Origin: Elusimicrobia bacterium UBA5214
Lineage (GTDB): Bacteria; Elusimicrobiota; UBA5214
Direction of reading: 5' to 3'
Length of the DNA stretch: 64,000 nt
Assembly: GCA_002412545.1 (NCBI GenBank)
Contig: DHVG01000001.1
Coordinates: forward strand, 125,440 to 189,439
Below are positions 25,725 through 35,357 of the stretch, in pieces. The position numbers and the translations under genes were made by a program. Each line of letters begins with the position of its first letter. The first letter of the stretch is position 1. A model generated the notes under the pieces. It saw only the letters and a list, made by a program, of their open reading frames with translations. It made no database searches and had not been told where the DNA came from.

Positions 25725-27242
25725 TTAACTTAGTTTTGAAAAATATACTCTCGCATTAATAAATATTCTTTTTAATACACCTTCTAATTTTGTAGTAGTA
25801 ACACCTCTAAAGCCATTGATAATAAGTTGAATAATTCTTTTTGGGTGAGAAACAAACATCAGTATATAAAAACTGGATAGTAAAAACAGTCTAAGAAAAT
25901 TCAAGGTTTTTGGTCCAAATTTTTCTGACCAGGATATACTCTGAGACAAATCGGCATAACCAAATAAATTGAAAAAATAATTGTCATTAAGTTTAATCTT
26001 GTTATTCATAAGAAATTCCTCAAATAACTTTGAGCCTGGATACGGTATAAAAGGGAAAGCATTTACTTCTTGTAAACCTATCAGTGCTAACTTCATAATC
26101 AACCAATAACTTTTCAGGAAATCCTTAAACCTTTCCTGAGGTAATCCTAAAACGATATTAGTGCTGAGATTCATACCGATATCTATACCATTCTTAATCA
26201 ATAAAGATATCTTTTCGGGATTGTTTTTCTTATTTACACTCTTTAAAACCTTAACTGACCCTGATTCTATGGCAAAATCCAGTTCTCTACATCCTGCTTG
26301 ATACATAAGTTTTAAGACGCCATAATCTATAATTTCCGTTCTTAAAGTTGGGAGTTGCCAAGTAATATTGATTTTACGATTGAGAATTTCATTACACAAA
26401 CTAACAATACTTTCTTTATTAATTACCGCGGTAAGATCAGAGAAAACAAAGTTATCTGCTCTATGACGATTGATATAATATTCCATCTCGTCTACAACCA
26501 GTTTAGGATTTCGTGCTATCCAAGGGGCACCCCACATATTTATGTTAGAACAAAAACTACATTTATACGGGCATCCACGTGTTGCGAGCATAGGGATTGT
26601 CCTGCCACGATTTATATGATAATTTAAACTTCTTGAAAGATAATTTTCTATAGGGATTAAATCCCAAGCAGGTAATGATAATTTATCAATATCTTTAATC
26701 CTTGGAGCTCTTGGTGTCCGGCAAAAAATATTTTTACTACTATCGCGATAAACTATACTTGGAACTTCTGATAAATTCTCTCTTTTTTCTAATACCTTAA
26801 GTAATCTGATAAATACGCTATCACCTTCTCCAACCACACAGATATCAAGTTCTGGACAATCTTTTAGACAATACTCTGGTAATGCTGAAATGTGTTCACC
26901 ACCTGCCACAAAAATAGTTTCAGGAGAAAGTTTGTGAACATATTGGATTAATTCACGATTAAAGACCCAATCCTGCGAGAAGGAACAGGAAAATCCTATA
27001 ACTTCTGAAGGTTTTAAGCGTTTGTCAATTGCTGAGAATGGCATTCCATATGCAACATATTTACCATGAACAATCTCGGTGTGGTCTATATCCTCACCAC
27101 ACATATCTATAATATCAACCGCATATCCGGCTTTTCTTGCTCCAGCAGCAATATATGTGATTCCGAGATAAGGTACTCGTTGTGCCCCCATTAATCCAAC
27201 ACTATATGCAGGTGGACGAATCAATGTAATATTCATAATCAA
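25725..27242 (-). CDS. B12-binding-type radical SAM protein
   Basis: A 505-residue protein. Residues 1-150 resemble a cobalamin-binding domain (LIRPPAYSVG, IGFSCSFSQDW, TIFVAGGEHISALPE), although a textbook DxHxxG motif is absent. The radical SAM domain starts at TRGCPYKCSFC (C-x3-C-x2-C). A 120-residue C-terminal extension includes two hydrophobic stretches. Members methylate unactivated carbons or rearrange substrates. It is the last of four radical SAM genes in a row. Confidence 0.85.
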   Translation of the reverse strand: MIMNITLIRPPAYSVGLMGAQRVPYLGITYIAAGARKAGYAVDIIDMCGEDIDHTEIVHGKYVAYGMPFSAIDKRLKPSEVIGFSCSFSQDWVFNRELIQYVHKLSPETIFVAGGEHISALPEYCLKDCPELDICVVGEGDSVFIRLLKVLEKRENLSEVPSIVYRDSSKNIFCRTPRAPRIKDIDKLSLPAWDLIPIENYLSRSLNYHINRGRTIPMLATRGCPYKCSFCSNINMWGAPWIARNPKLVVDEMEYYINRHRADNFVFSDLTAVINKESIVSLCNEILNRKINITWQLPTLRTEIIDYGVLKLMYQAGCRELDFAIESGSVKVLKSVNKKNNPEKISLLIKNGIDIGMNLSTNIVLGLPQERFKDFLKSYWLIMKLALIGLQEVNAFPFIPYPGSKLFEEFLMNNKIKLNDNYFFNLFGYADLSQSISWSEKFGPKTLNFLRLFLLSSFYILMFVSHPKRIIQLIINGFRGVTTTKLEGVLKRIFINARVYFSKLS

Positions 27243-27252
27243 TATCTTTTAT

Positions 27253-28290
27253 TTATCTTTTAAGATCCAGTGTACTGCAACAATCACTATTTTTGTTTTT
27301 TAAGTAAGTGGGATGGGAATACATATCTTTTAATAACTTATCTAAAGGAGTATTTTTTATATTTCCAAAGGTATCAGGGAAAGCAACACAAATCTGTATT
27401 TCACCATAAGGTGAAAGGTGAAACATTTTGCCTCTTAAGGATTGACAAACTTTCTTTCCTTTTGCAACACAATACGCCCCTTCAATAAAAGCAAAAGAAG
27501 AATCAAGATATTCAATTACTTTTCTTTTTTCTTCCTCGGCAAACATTTTTTCTTTATCTGTAATCCACCTGCCAGAAATTATGGGAAACAGTATTCGTAT
27601 ACCCGATGCTTTTAATTCTTTTGAAAAAGTAATAATTTTTCCTAAATCAGTATTGGCTAAATTTTTTCGGCCAGCAACATCTGATATCCCTTCTCGAGTT
27701 ATGTAAGTAGAAACCAGACATGGAATCTTTTCTTCATAACAGTATTTAATACCACTGACTACTCTTTCATAAAGCCCAGGTAGTTTTCTAAGTCTATCAT
27801 GTAATTTCCCATCCGTGCTGTCCAAACTTATACTGATATAACTTATACCTGCTTTTTTTAGTGCTTTTGCTAAATCTTTTGTCAATAACCATGCATTGGT
27901 AGTTATTGACATATATAAACCTTTTTTTGCCCCGTAAGCAACTAAATCTACAATACTTTCTCTAAGTAATGGTTCGCCACCAAAAAAATCTATTTTTGGT
28001 ATTCCAATTTTAGCGGCCTGTTCCAGTACATTCTTTATTTCATTGTCAGTTAACTCTTTTTCCTTGTCAATCGGATATTTTCCTACGGAACAATGAACAC
28101 ATTTGCATTGACATCTGAATGTCAGAGAAAATTCCATTACCCAAGGAATTTCTTTTTTGAATATACTGGTTAAAACCCAATAGCGCAACATTATATATGC
28201 CTTTGTAAGTGTCATATTATTAAGTCCAACCCGGGTATATAATCTTGCTTTTCCTAATGCGCTAACAGCCTTTTGTAAAATATTATTCAT
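27253..28290 (-). CDS. Radical SAM/SPASM protein
   Basis: A 345-residue enzyme with the cluster motif FRCQCKCVHCSVG (C-x3-C-x2-C), DFFGGEPLLRESI for SAM binding, ITTNAWLLTKD and ISLDSTDGK. The C-terminal region has CVAKGKKVCQS, GEIQICVAFPDTFGNI and a final NSDCCSTLD, consistent with a SPASM-type auxiliary cluster. About 45 residues of basic sequence precede the first motif. It sits between two B12-type radical SAM genes with short gaps. The reaction is unknown. Confidence 0.85.
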   Translation of the reverse strand: MNNILQKAVSALGKARLYTRVGLNNMTLTKAYIMLRYWVLTSIFKKEIPWVMEFSLTFRCQCKCVHCSVGKYPIDKEKELTDNEIKNVLEQAAKIGIPKIDFFGGEPLLRESIVDLVAYGAKKGLYMSITTNAWLLTKDLAKALKKAGISYISISLDSTDGKLHDRLRKLPGLYERVVSGIKYCYEEKIPCLVSTYITREGISDVAGRKNLANTDLGKIITFSKELKASGIRILFPIISGRWITDKEKMFAEEEKRKVIEYLDSSFAFIEGAYCVAKGKKVCQSLRGKMFHLSPYGEIQICVAFPDTFGNIKNTPLDKLLKDMYSHPTYLKNKNSDCCSTLDLKR

Positions 28291-28308
28291 TTTACTCCTT
28301 TCAATGTT

Positions 28309-29805
28309 CTACTCCAATGTTCTATTTTTACTCGGTCTAGTTTTAAGTGCTATGAAATAGATAAGTGACTTTTTTATCATTTTCTCCCAATAATCTTTGA
28401 AGACAAACAAAGCAAGTTTTGATTTATAGATAAATTGTTTTATATTAAATTTAGTTCTATAAATTTCTTTTACAATAAAGTTGAATGACAAATAAAATTT
28501 TCCCGTGTAATACGCTGCTGTATTTACTAATTCTTCTTGTAATTCAACTGAACGTGGATAAGGTATCTTAAAATCAGGGACAGGGTGTTCAATGAACTCC
28601 TGCCAATAATCTTTTTTATACACTCCCCTATCTAACAAAGTTTGATAGTATTCTGTTTTTGGTAGCGGATATAAAACATTAATAATAAAATATTCAGGTT
28701 TGATATTTTTAATGTATTTATACAATTTTTGACGGTATTCCTTAGTTTCAATAGGAAAACCAATTATTAAATATGCTAGTGTTTCAATTTTATGTTCTCT
28801 ACAAATTTTAAAAAAATTGTTTATCTGTTCTAAAGTTGTATTTTTCTTCACATATTTTAATATGTTTTCATCAAAAGATTCTACTCCGACATGAATCCTC
28901 CCACAACCAGATTTTTTTAGTAAATATGCCATTTCTTTATCAAAGGGATATACTCTGGCTCTTATGCTCCATGAAAATTTTAATTTACGTTTTATAATTT
29001 CATTACAGATATCTATTATTCTTTGTCTTATTAGATTAAATGTATCATCAAAGACATGTATTTCTCTAATGCCATGGTTTATGATATCTTCAAATTCATC
29101 AACCAATCTTTTGGCAGACTTGTAATAAAATTTCTTTTCAATAACATTACAAAAAATACATCTAAAAGGACATCCACGAGAAGAATATACAGTTGTCATC
29201 GTTGATTTTGATGCTGCTGTGTAATAGTCATTTATATTTATATACTTTCTATATGGAAAAGGTAAATTATCAAGCAGAAGAAGTTGTTTTCCAAGTGGGT
29301 TGTAAATAGTTTGCCCATTTTTTGTTCTAAAGACAAGATTTGGAATTTTTAAAAGGTCTTCATCCTTTGAACCATTTTCAATTGCTCTAACGAGTGCGGG
29401 AAATGTTATTTCACCGAAACCGGGCAGTACAAAATCCGAAGTATTAAGTTCAAATGTTTCTTTAGTAAAATGTGTTGCGTGAGGTCCACCTATTACAATT
29501 TTTGTATTTTTTAATTTTTCTTTTATTGTTTTGGTTATTTTATACACAGAATAAAGAAGTCGTGTCATAACTGAAATACCGAGAATGTCTGGTTTGTATT
29601 CAATTATCTTCTTTATACTCTCATCAATTGTTAGATTTTTAATAGCAAGATCAAAAACTTTTATTTCATGATGTTTATCAATACCAGGAATTATGCAGAG
29701 AAGTCCTAATGGTGGATACTTAACAAAATTTTCTAAGTAATAATTAGGTGTTGAATAATCTTCAACCGCATGTTCTGTGGGTAAATTAATCAATAATATC
29801 TTCAT
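28309..29805 (-). CDS. B12-binding-type radical SAM protein
   Basis: A 498-residue protein starting MKILLINLPTEHAVEDYSTP. An N-terminal cobalamin-type domain (DILGISVMTRLLYSV, KIVIGGPHATHF) is followed by the radical SAM motif SSRGCPFRCIFCNV, VFDDTFNL and IHVGVESFDENILKYV. It is of the BchE/P-methylase class by architecture. Neighbouring genes overlap or lie within 20 bp. It may methylate a sugar or a lipid of the locus, but other substrates are possible. Confidence 0.85.
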   Translation of the reverse strand: MKILLINLPTEHAVEDYSTPNYYLENFVKYPPLGLLCIIPGIDKHHEIKVFDLAIKNLTIDESIKKIIEYKPDILGISVMTRLLYSVYKITKTIKEKLKNTKIVIGGPHATHFTKETFELNTSDFVLPGFGEITFPALVRAIENGSKDEDLLKIPNLVFRTKNGQTIYNPLGKQLLLLDNLPFPYRKYININDYYTAASKSTMTTVYSSRGCPFRCIFCNVIEKKFYYKSAKRLVDEFEDIINHGIREIHVFDDTFNLIRQRIIDICNEIIKRKLKFSWSIRARVYPFDKEMAYLLKKSGCGRIHVGVESFDENILKYVKKNTTLEQINNFFKICREHKIETLAYLIIGFPIETKEYRQKLYKYIKNIKPEYFIINVLYPLPKTEYYQTLLDRGVYKKDYWQEFIEHPVPDFKIPYPRSVELQEELVNTAAYYTGKFYLSFNFIVKEIYRTKFNIKQFIYKSKLALFVFKDYWEKMIKKSLIYFIALKTRPSKNRTLE

Positions 29806-29817
29806 ATATTTTGATTG

Positions 29818-30660
29818 TTAATATAAAGTTATTGATTGTTCTTTTGAAATGCTTAATTCTCTTTTCATCACACATTCCAAACAAAGATAGTGTCCCCTGC
29901 AGCAAACAACGTGAGAATATTCTATCTTACCACAATCTAGACATTGAAATTTTTCCCTAAATATTCTTACTGTCATTGATTTTCCACATAAAATACAAGG
30001 AACTGTATGAACTGAACATGGTTCCACATTTTTGAAATTAAGGAGATTCTTAAAAATAAATATAACAGGTAATGGCAATGCCCTTTTCCGCAATTTAACC
30101 TTTCCTGACCGAATAGATTCCAATACTAATTCACTATCTTTAACCATAACCTCAGTATAACTTCTGCCAACAAACATTGCATTTGTTGTATCTGTAGAAG
30201 ATATCTGTGGAATATTCCTTTTTCTTGCACTCCTTGCAGCTAAATAGTTATAAATAATAGATGGTCCTAAATATGCATTATATGATTCTATAGCATCAAT
30301 TGGCAATGTCATAACTTTCTTACGCACTCCCAAGTGAAGATAAGGATGTGGAGCCACAGCGATTCCTCCTTGTTGATGAATACGACTTATGGTTTCTTCA
30401 GCGGTTTGGTAATCCTCTATTCTTTCCTTTAATCCAAGTCCTATTATATGACCATCTGTTGTCCATATCTCTTGTCCCACAATAATTAAATATTCTTTAA
30501 TCTTTTCCTTAAGCCACACAGCATGTGATATGTTGAAAAAATTTGTTATCGCAACACCGTCTAAACCATTTTTTTGCAAGGAATCCTTTAGTTCATCAGG
30601 ACCAATATAAACCTTTCCTCTGGATTTTGAATGCACATGTAAATCTAATTTTAGAGACAT
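29818..30660 (-). CDS. PHP-domain hydrolase fused to a Cys-rich zinc-ribbon domain
   Basis: A 280-residue protein. Residues 1-205 form a PHP phosphoesterase-like domain: LDLHVHS (H8, H10), GQEIWTTDGHIIG, AVAPHPYLH and ISSTDTTNAMFVG. Residues 210-270 hold nine cysteines, including C222-x2-C225, C240-x2-C243, C253-C254 and C260-x2-C263, with a GHYLCLECV signature. That tail looks like the DUF5714-type cysteine-rich domain seen near radical SAM proteins. It overlaps the upstream radical SAM gene by 10 bp. Role unknown; a metal-dependent phosphoesterase with a zinc or redox module is suggested. Confidence 0.8.
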   Translation of the reverse strand: MSLKLDLHVHSKSRGKVYIGPDELKDSLQKNGLDGVAITNFFNISHAVWLKEKIKEYLIIVGQEIWTTDGHIIGLGLKERIEDYQTAEETISRIHQQGGIAVAPHPYLHLGVRKKVMTLPIDAIESYNAYLGPSIIYNYLAARSARKRNIPQISSTDTTNAMFVGRSYTEVMVKDSELVLESIRSGKVKLRKRALPLPVIFIFKNLLNFKNVEPCSVHTVPCILCGKSMTVRIFREKFQCLDCGKIEYSHVVCCRGHYLCLECVMKRELSISKEQSITLY

Positions 30661-31760
30661 GATTGTGTTTTTTGTTTATATACTATACTTCTGAAAATAA
30701 TTTTAAACATTTCAAACAATATTTTAGGATAATATCTTGGTTCATAAATTAATGTATTTGACATGGGTAATCCCCAATGGCAGTTACATTTTTCCTTAAT
30801 AATCTTTTCATTAAATTCTTTCATCTGACTTGAATTCAATATTTCATTAAGGTTATAATTATTCTTCCTTAAATCTCCAACCGGCAACCATAATGGCTCA
30901 CAGGGAAAAACTTTGCCAGTTTCACCAATAACAATTACTTTTCGCCCGGATTTACATTTCTTATACATATCTTTTGTTATCAATATCTTTTTTAAAAAAT
31001 CGTTTTTAGCAATTCTTAAAGCAATTGTGAATATAGAATGAAAATCCATAATATTTTTGACAGATACCTTTTTCCCTATTTTTTCACAAATTTTGAAGTA
31101 TCTATTCCAATCAAAATCAAAGGCTTTTTTGTCACTAACACTTCCGTGCACTACAGAAAAAACAATTCTATCCAAATCTTTAAAATCTCTTTGAAGTATA
31201 TCTAACAACTCTTCAATATAATCTTGATTGTAATAAGAATAAACAATACATGCTTTTACTCTTAAATTTCCATGTTTCTTTTTTAAATCCACTAACCCTT
31301 CGTATGTATTCCTCAGGTTACTAAACCCATCTTTAAGACCACGTATTTCATTATGTATTCTTTCGGGACCGTCAATAGAAATCTGTAAATCAACAACCAT
31401 ATTCTTGCAATACTTAACTATGTCCTCGGTCTGTTTTATAACACTTTCAACAAAATAACCATTTGTTGGTAGGTCTAATACCAAAGGAGAGCAGTTTTTA
31501 TAAATAACTTTTACAATTTCATGTAAATCATCTCTTAAAAATGGTTCCCCACCAGAAATACCTAATGTATTACTTACTTTTATGCTTTTGCTAATCTTTT
31601 CATACTCTTCTACAGTTAGTTCCTCGCCTTTGCCAGTTTTTGACATATTCTCTCTGTAAAAACACATACTGCATTTAGCATTACACCTTGCTGTCACAAA
31701 AAATACTATATAGGAAGGGTAATTAAGAGTTTGAACCCATCTTAAAAATTTATTTGCCAT
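30651..31760 (-). CDS. Radical SAM/SPASM protein
   Basis: A 369-residue enzyme with VTARCNAKCSMCFYRENMS (C-x3-C-x2-C), LGISGGEPFLRDDLHEI and LQISIDGPERIHNEIRG. The C-terminus has YKKCKSGRKVIVIGETGKV, PCEPLW and KEKCNCHWG, a SPASM/twitch-like set of cysteines. It is the first radical SAM gene of the island in transcription order and overlaps the PHP gene by 10 bp. Its target could be a peptide or a sugar; no precursor peptide gene is visible nearby. Confidence 0.86.
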   Translation of the reverse strand: MANKFLRWVQTLNYPSYIVFFVTARCNAKCSMCFYRENMSKTGKGEELTVEEYEKISKSIKVSNTLGISGGEPFLRDDLHEIVKVIYKNCSPLVLDLPTNGYFVESVIKQTEDIVKYCKNMVVDLQISIDGPERIHNEIRGLKDGFSNLRNTYEGLVDLKKKHGNLRVKACIVYSYYNQDYIEELLDILQRDFKDLDRIVFSVVHGSVSDKKAFDFDWNRYFKICEKIGKKVSVKNIMDFHSIFTIALRIAKNDFLKKILITKDMYKKCKSGRKVIVIGETGKVFPCEPLWLPVGDLRKNNYNLNEILNSSQMKEFNEKIIKEKCNCHWGLPMSNTLIYEPRYYPKILFEMFKIIFRSIVYKQKTQSCL

Positions 31761-31766
31761 TTTTGT

Positions 31767-32594
31767 TCACTTATAATAATATTTGATAGTATTTGTATAA
31801 ATTTTGCTTAAAAGTATTGATTTTGGAAAAAAAGAAGCAGCAAAAGCCTTAATTCTGTTATTTAATCCAGGAATAACCCGTAATTTATTCTCGCTTAAAC
31901 CTTTAAGTGCTGATTTAGCAACCAGTGTTGGATTCATTGCTTTTTCAAAGTTTTTTACTTTTCCATTTGTTGCGCGTTCTAAGAATTGAGATTCCGTGTT
32001 ACCTGGATACACACCAGTTACATTGACTCCTTTTGACAACATTTCCTGATGAAGAGCATCGGTGAAACCCAGTATGAAATATTTTGTAGCTCCATATAAT
32101 GCTGAACCAGGTGTAGCAAAGAAAGAAGCGACCGAACCTACATTAAGAATACCGCTTCCAGATTTTTTTACCATTTTTGGTAAAAATGCACGACAAAGTT
32201 CAACAGTGGCTATTATGTTTACTTCTTGCATTGAGCGAATTTTATTTTCGGGCATCGTATAAAAATCACCAATATAACCAAATCCAGCATTGTTTACTAA
32301 AATACCTATATCGTAACTTTTATTGACTTCTGTGATTAATTCCTGTAATGACTTCGTATCGGCTAAATCTACAAAAAATACTTTCGGTGAAGATAATGTA
32401 ATTGCATTTAGTTCTTTCAATAATGAGTTCATTGTCTCTATGTTTCTTCCACATAGTAAGACCTTACTGCCGTAGTGCGCCATTTGTTTTGCAATTTCGC
32501 GTCCGATTCCAGATGTAGCGCCTGTAACAAGGACAGTTTTTCCAGAAAACCATCTTGCAAAATCTGGCAGAGTTTGTTTAGATAAAGTTTTCAT
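31767..32594 (-). CDS. Short-chain dehydrogenase
   Basis: A 275-residue classical SDR: KTVLVTGATSGIGREIAKQM, ILVNNAGFGYIGD, LNVGSVASF and the intact active site YGATKYFILGF (YxxxK). It resembles the DltE/YqjQ branch of broad-specificity SDRs. The start shares one base with the stop of the upstream epimerase (TAATG). It may reduce the carbonyl produced by the split transketolase; the coupling is seen and the substrate is inferred. Confidence 0.85.
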   Translation of the reverse strand: MKTLSKQTLPDFARWFSGKTVLVTGATSGIGREIAKQMAHYGSKVLLCGRNIETMNSLLKELNAITLSSPKVFFVDLADTKSLQELITEVNKSYDIGILVNNAGFGYIGDFYTMPENKIRSMQEVNIIATVELCRAFLPKMVKKSGSGILNVGSVASFFATPGSALYGATKYFILGFTDALHQEMLSKGVNVTGVYPGNTESQFLERATNGKVKNFEKAMNPTLVAKSALKGLSENKLRVIPGLNNRIKAFAASFFPKSILLSKIYTNTIKYYYK

Positions 32595-33568
32595 TACAAA
32601 TTACCAAAAATATTATATCTTTTATTCACGATATTTTTGTTTTTTTCATACCAAGCCATTGTTTCTTTTATACCTGCTTTGATGGAAATAACAGGTTGGA
32701 ACCCTAATGATTTTGCTCTGGATATATCCATTAATCGTTTCTTGTCACCAGATGGTTTAGTTATATCCCAAACAACTTTTGGTTTAATTTTCATATTATC
32801 AACTATAATTTCTACAATCTCTTTGATACTCACTCCAGTTCCACTTCCAAGGTTTATGACTTGTCCTATGCCCTTTTCGAGCGAAAGCAACATTCCTTTC
32901 GCCACATCTGTTGCATAGATAAAATCTCTTATAGCAGAACCATCTCCCCATACTACAAGTGGGTTTTCTCCATCCATAGCACGTTTAATTAAAGATGGGA
33001 TTACCATTGCATTTTCTGGGTCAAAATTATCATAGGGTCCATACACATTTGCAGGTCTTACTATTGCAATCTTATCCCAACCATATTCAATTTTATATGC
33101 CTCGGCTTGAAGTTCGCCCATTCTCTTTGCCCAGCCGGCAAATTTGTCATTTTCTGAAGGAAAAGTTTTCCATACATTGTCTTCATAAAAAATTTCTGCA
33201 GGTGAGTAGACACCAATAGTACTTGTAAAAAGATATCTTTCAACTTTGCATCTTCTTGCAGATTCCAGCATATTTGTATTCATCAATAAAAGTGGAACAA
33301 AAAAACTTGCAGGTTTTTTCATTGTCATTGCCGGTGAACCCTTAATCCCGGCAAGATGAAAAACAAAATCCATCCCAGCACAAATCTTTAGACAATTTTC
33401 CAAATACATTAGGTTAACTTGTTTAAATTCTGCTTCCGGGTGTGCTCTTGAAGGGTCATCCAAAGAAGCAATCCTTACTTTTGCTCCTTGTTGAATTAAC
33501 ATTTCAACTAAAGGACGACCGATAAGACCAGTTCCACCTGTTACTAATACATTTTTTTTATTGTACAT
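32594..33568 (-). CDS. GDP-fucose-synthase-like extended SDR (GWAK type)
   Basis: A 324-residue SDR with KNVLVTGGTGLIGRPLVEML, LFTSTIGVYSPAEI, an active-site stretch FAGWAKRMGELQAEAY, RPANVYGPYDNFDPENAMV and VVWGDGSAIRDFIYATDVA. It is similar in these blocks to the SDR at 21497-22468, and each lies with one of the two split transketolases. This paralogy suggests that the two modules carry out parallel chemistry on different sugars. Confidence 0.83.
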   Translation of the reverse strand: MYNKKNVLVTGGTGLIGRPLVEMLIQQGAKVRIASLDDPSRAHPEAEFKQVNLMYLENCLKICAGMDFVFHLAGIKGSPAMTMKKPASFFVPLLLMNTNMLESARRCKVERYLFTSTIGVYSPAEIFYEDNVWKTFPSENDKFAGWAKRMGELQAEAYKIEYGWDKIAIVRPANVYGPYDNFDPENAMVIPSLIKRAMDGENPLVVWGDGSAIRDFIYATDVAKGMLLSLEKGIGQVINLGSGTGVSIKEIVEIIVDNMKIKPKVVWDITKPSGDKKRLMDISRAKSLGFQPVISIKAGIKETMAWYEKNKNIVNKRYNIFGNL

Positions 33569-33585
33569 AGAATAGTACGCCTTTT

Positions 33586-34539
33586 TTATGAGTTCTCTTC
33601 AATAACTGCAATGATATTTTCTTCATCTAAGCCATGCAACCTGTGTAAATATTCCCTGTTTCCAACTGTAAAAATATGTGTGTCATTAAATCCTATTCTT
33701 TGCAATCTGATATTGTGTGCTTTACTCACTAACAGATTAGAAATTATACTATCTAACCCGCCTTTGTTTATAAAGGCTTCTTCAATTGTGATGATATACC
33801 GATATTTTTTTAAAGAGTCAAGAAGTAAATCTTCGTTAATAGGTTTTAATAAAAAAACATCTATCACTCCTACACTAATTTTGTTTTTCAATTTATTCGC
33901 CACTTTCAATGCTTTATGCGTCATGAATCCAGTAGAAACCATACAAACTTTTTCTCCTTCTATCAACTCGTAAAAACCATTTTCTAAATTGATACTTCTA
34001 ATGCTATTATAAATTTGAGGCAAAGGTTTTCCATCTAACCGCATATATTTTGGTTTTTTAACACTTATTGCAAATTTTGTAAATTTTTCCGTTAAAATAT
34101 AATCACTGGGCGAAAACAATATGAAGTTAGGTAAAGTTCTAATTATACTTATATCTTCAAGACAGTGGTGTGATGGACCCGAAATATCATAACTGAGTCC
34201 ACTACCCACACCGATTAGATTTACATTTATATTGCGGAATTGAGAAAATAATGATAAATTTATTCTTAGTTGTTCATAACACCTCATTGATATGAATGCT
34301 GATATCCCATAGGCAAATACAATAAATCCTTCCATAGCCAATCCTGTAGAAATATTTATTAAATTTTGTTCTGCAATTCCGACATTTATAAATCTATCTT
34401 TAAATTTAGTCCTTAATCTATCTAATGCAAGAGCACCGAAATCAGCCGATAGAAAAAAAATTTTTTTATTTTTTGACATTTCATCACATATTTTTTCGAT
34501 TAAACAATCTCGCATCAATTTAGATTGGTTCTCATTCAT
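33586..34539 (-). CDS. Split transketolase, C-terminal subunit (pair 2)
   Basis: A 317-residue PYR plus C-terminal domain protein: LIEKICDEMSKNKKIFFLSAD, INVGIAEQNLINISTGLAM (catalytic Glu), SYDISGPSHHCLEDISII and TIEEAFINKGGLDS. It is clearly homologous to the subunit at 23962-24903 but diverged throughout, so the two pairs are old paralogues rather than a recent duplication. It overlaps the N-terminal subunit gene by 4 bp. Confidence 0.88.
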   Translation of the reverse strand: MNENQSKLMRDCLIEKICDEMSKNKKIFFLSADFGALALDRLRTKFKDRFINVGIAEQNLINISTGLAMEGFIVFAYGISAFISMRCYEQLRINLSLFSQFRNINVNLIGVGSGLSYDISGPSHHCLEDISIIRTLPNFILFSPSDYILTEKFTKFAISVKKPKYMRLDGKPLPQIYNSIRSINLENGFYELIEGEKVCMVSTGFMTHKALKVANKLKNKISVGVIDVFLLKPINEDLLLDSLKKYRYIITIEEAFINKGGLDSIISNLLVSKAHNIRLQRIGFNDTHIFTVGNREYLHRLHGLDEENIIAVIEENS

Positions 34540-35357
34540 TTTAATTCTCCCAGAAGTTTATCAATCTCTTCAGGTGTCAAATATCTTATGTGGCAAAGTG
34601 GATCATTTTCTAATTTAGGTATTCCTTTCCCTTTAACAGTGTCAGCAATTACAACTTTAGGTTTATTTTTTTTGTGTTCTTTTAATTCGGTTAGAACATT
34701 ATGTAGTTCTTCTACATTGTGTCCATTAGCATTTCTTACCTCCCAGTTGAATACTTTAAATTTTTCGTCTAACGGAGTCAAATCAATAGTATTTTTACAG
34801 TAATCTAACATAGAAATCTTATTGTTGTCAATAATTAATAGCAGATTATCCAGATGGTGCTGTTGAGCAAACATTACAGCTTCCCAAACTGAGCCTTCAA
34901 ACAGTTCACCATCACCTAAAACAACAAACACTTCCGAGTTTATTTTTTTCTTTTTTAACGCTAACGCAACACCACAACCTATTCCAAGCCCGTGTCCTAA
35001 AGAACCGCTTATTGTCTCAAATCCAGGTATTGAACAGTCAGGAATGCTACCGAACTTTGCTCCGTCATTACAAACGGTAATTAATTCAGTTTTATCAAAG
35101 AAACCTAAATCTGCCAATATAGGGTATAAAGAAACAGCTCCGTGTCCTTTACTGACAATTAACATATCCCGTTCTTTCCAGGTAATATTACGGTGCTTAA
35201 ATTTTAAGATTTTTCCATAATATAAAACTACGAATATTTCAATATCTGATAAACACGAAGCGATTCTTATTTCTGATGATGTCTTGTGAATTTTAAGAGT
35301 TTCCTTTCTGACAAATAATACTTTTTCTTCTAAATATTTGAAAAGTTTTTTATTCAT
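34536..35357 (-). CDS. Split transketolase, N-terminal subunit (pair 2)
   Basis: A 273-residue PP-domain protein: VSKGHGAVSLYPILADLGFF, GSLGHGLGIGCGVAL and the ThDP motif LGDGELFEGSVWEAVMFAQQ with IIDNNK. It overlaps the end of the GDP-mannose 4,6-dehydratase-like gene by 8 bp. The direct coupling of a 4,6-dehydratase to a transketolase supports a 4-keto-6-deoxy nucleotide sugar as the acceptor. Confidence 0.88.
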   Translation of the reverse strand: MNKKLFKYLEEKVLFVRKETLKIHKTSSEIRIASCLSDIEIFVVLYYGKILKFKHRNITWKERDMLIVSKGHGAVSLYPILADLGFFDKTELITVCNDGAKFGSIPDCSIPGFETISGSLGHGLGIGCGVALALKKKKINSEVFVVLGDGELFEGSVWEAVMFAQQHHLDNLLLIIDNNKISMLDYCKNTIDLTPLDEKFKVFNWEVRNANGHNVEELHNVLTELKEHKKNKPKVVIADTVKGKGIPKLENDPLCHIRYLTPEEIDKLLGELK

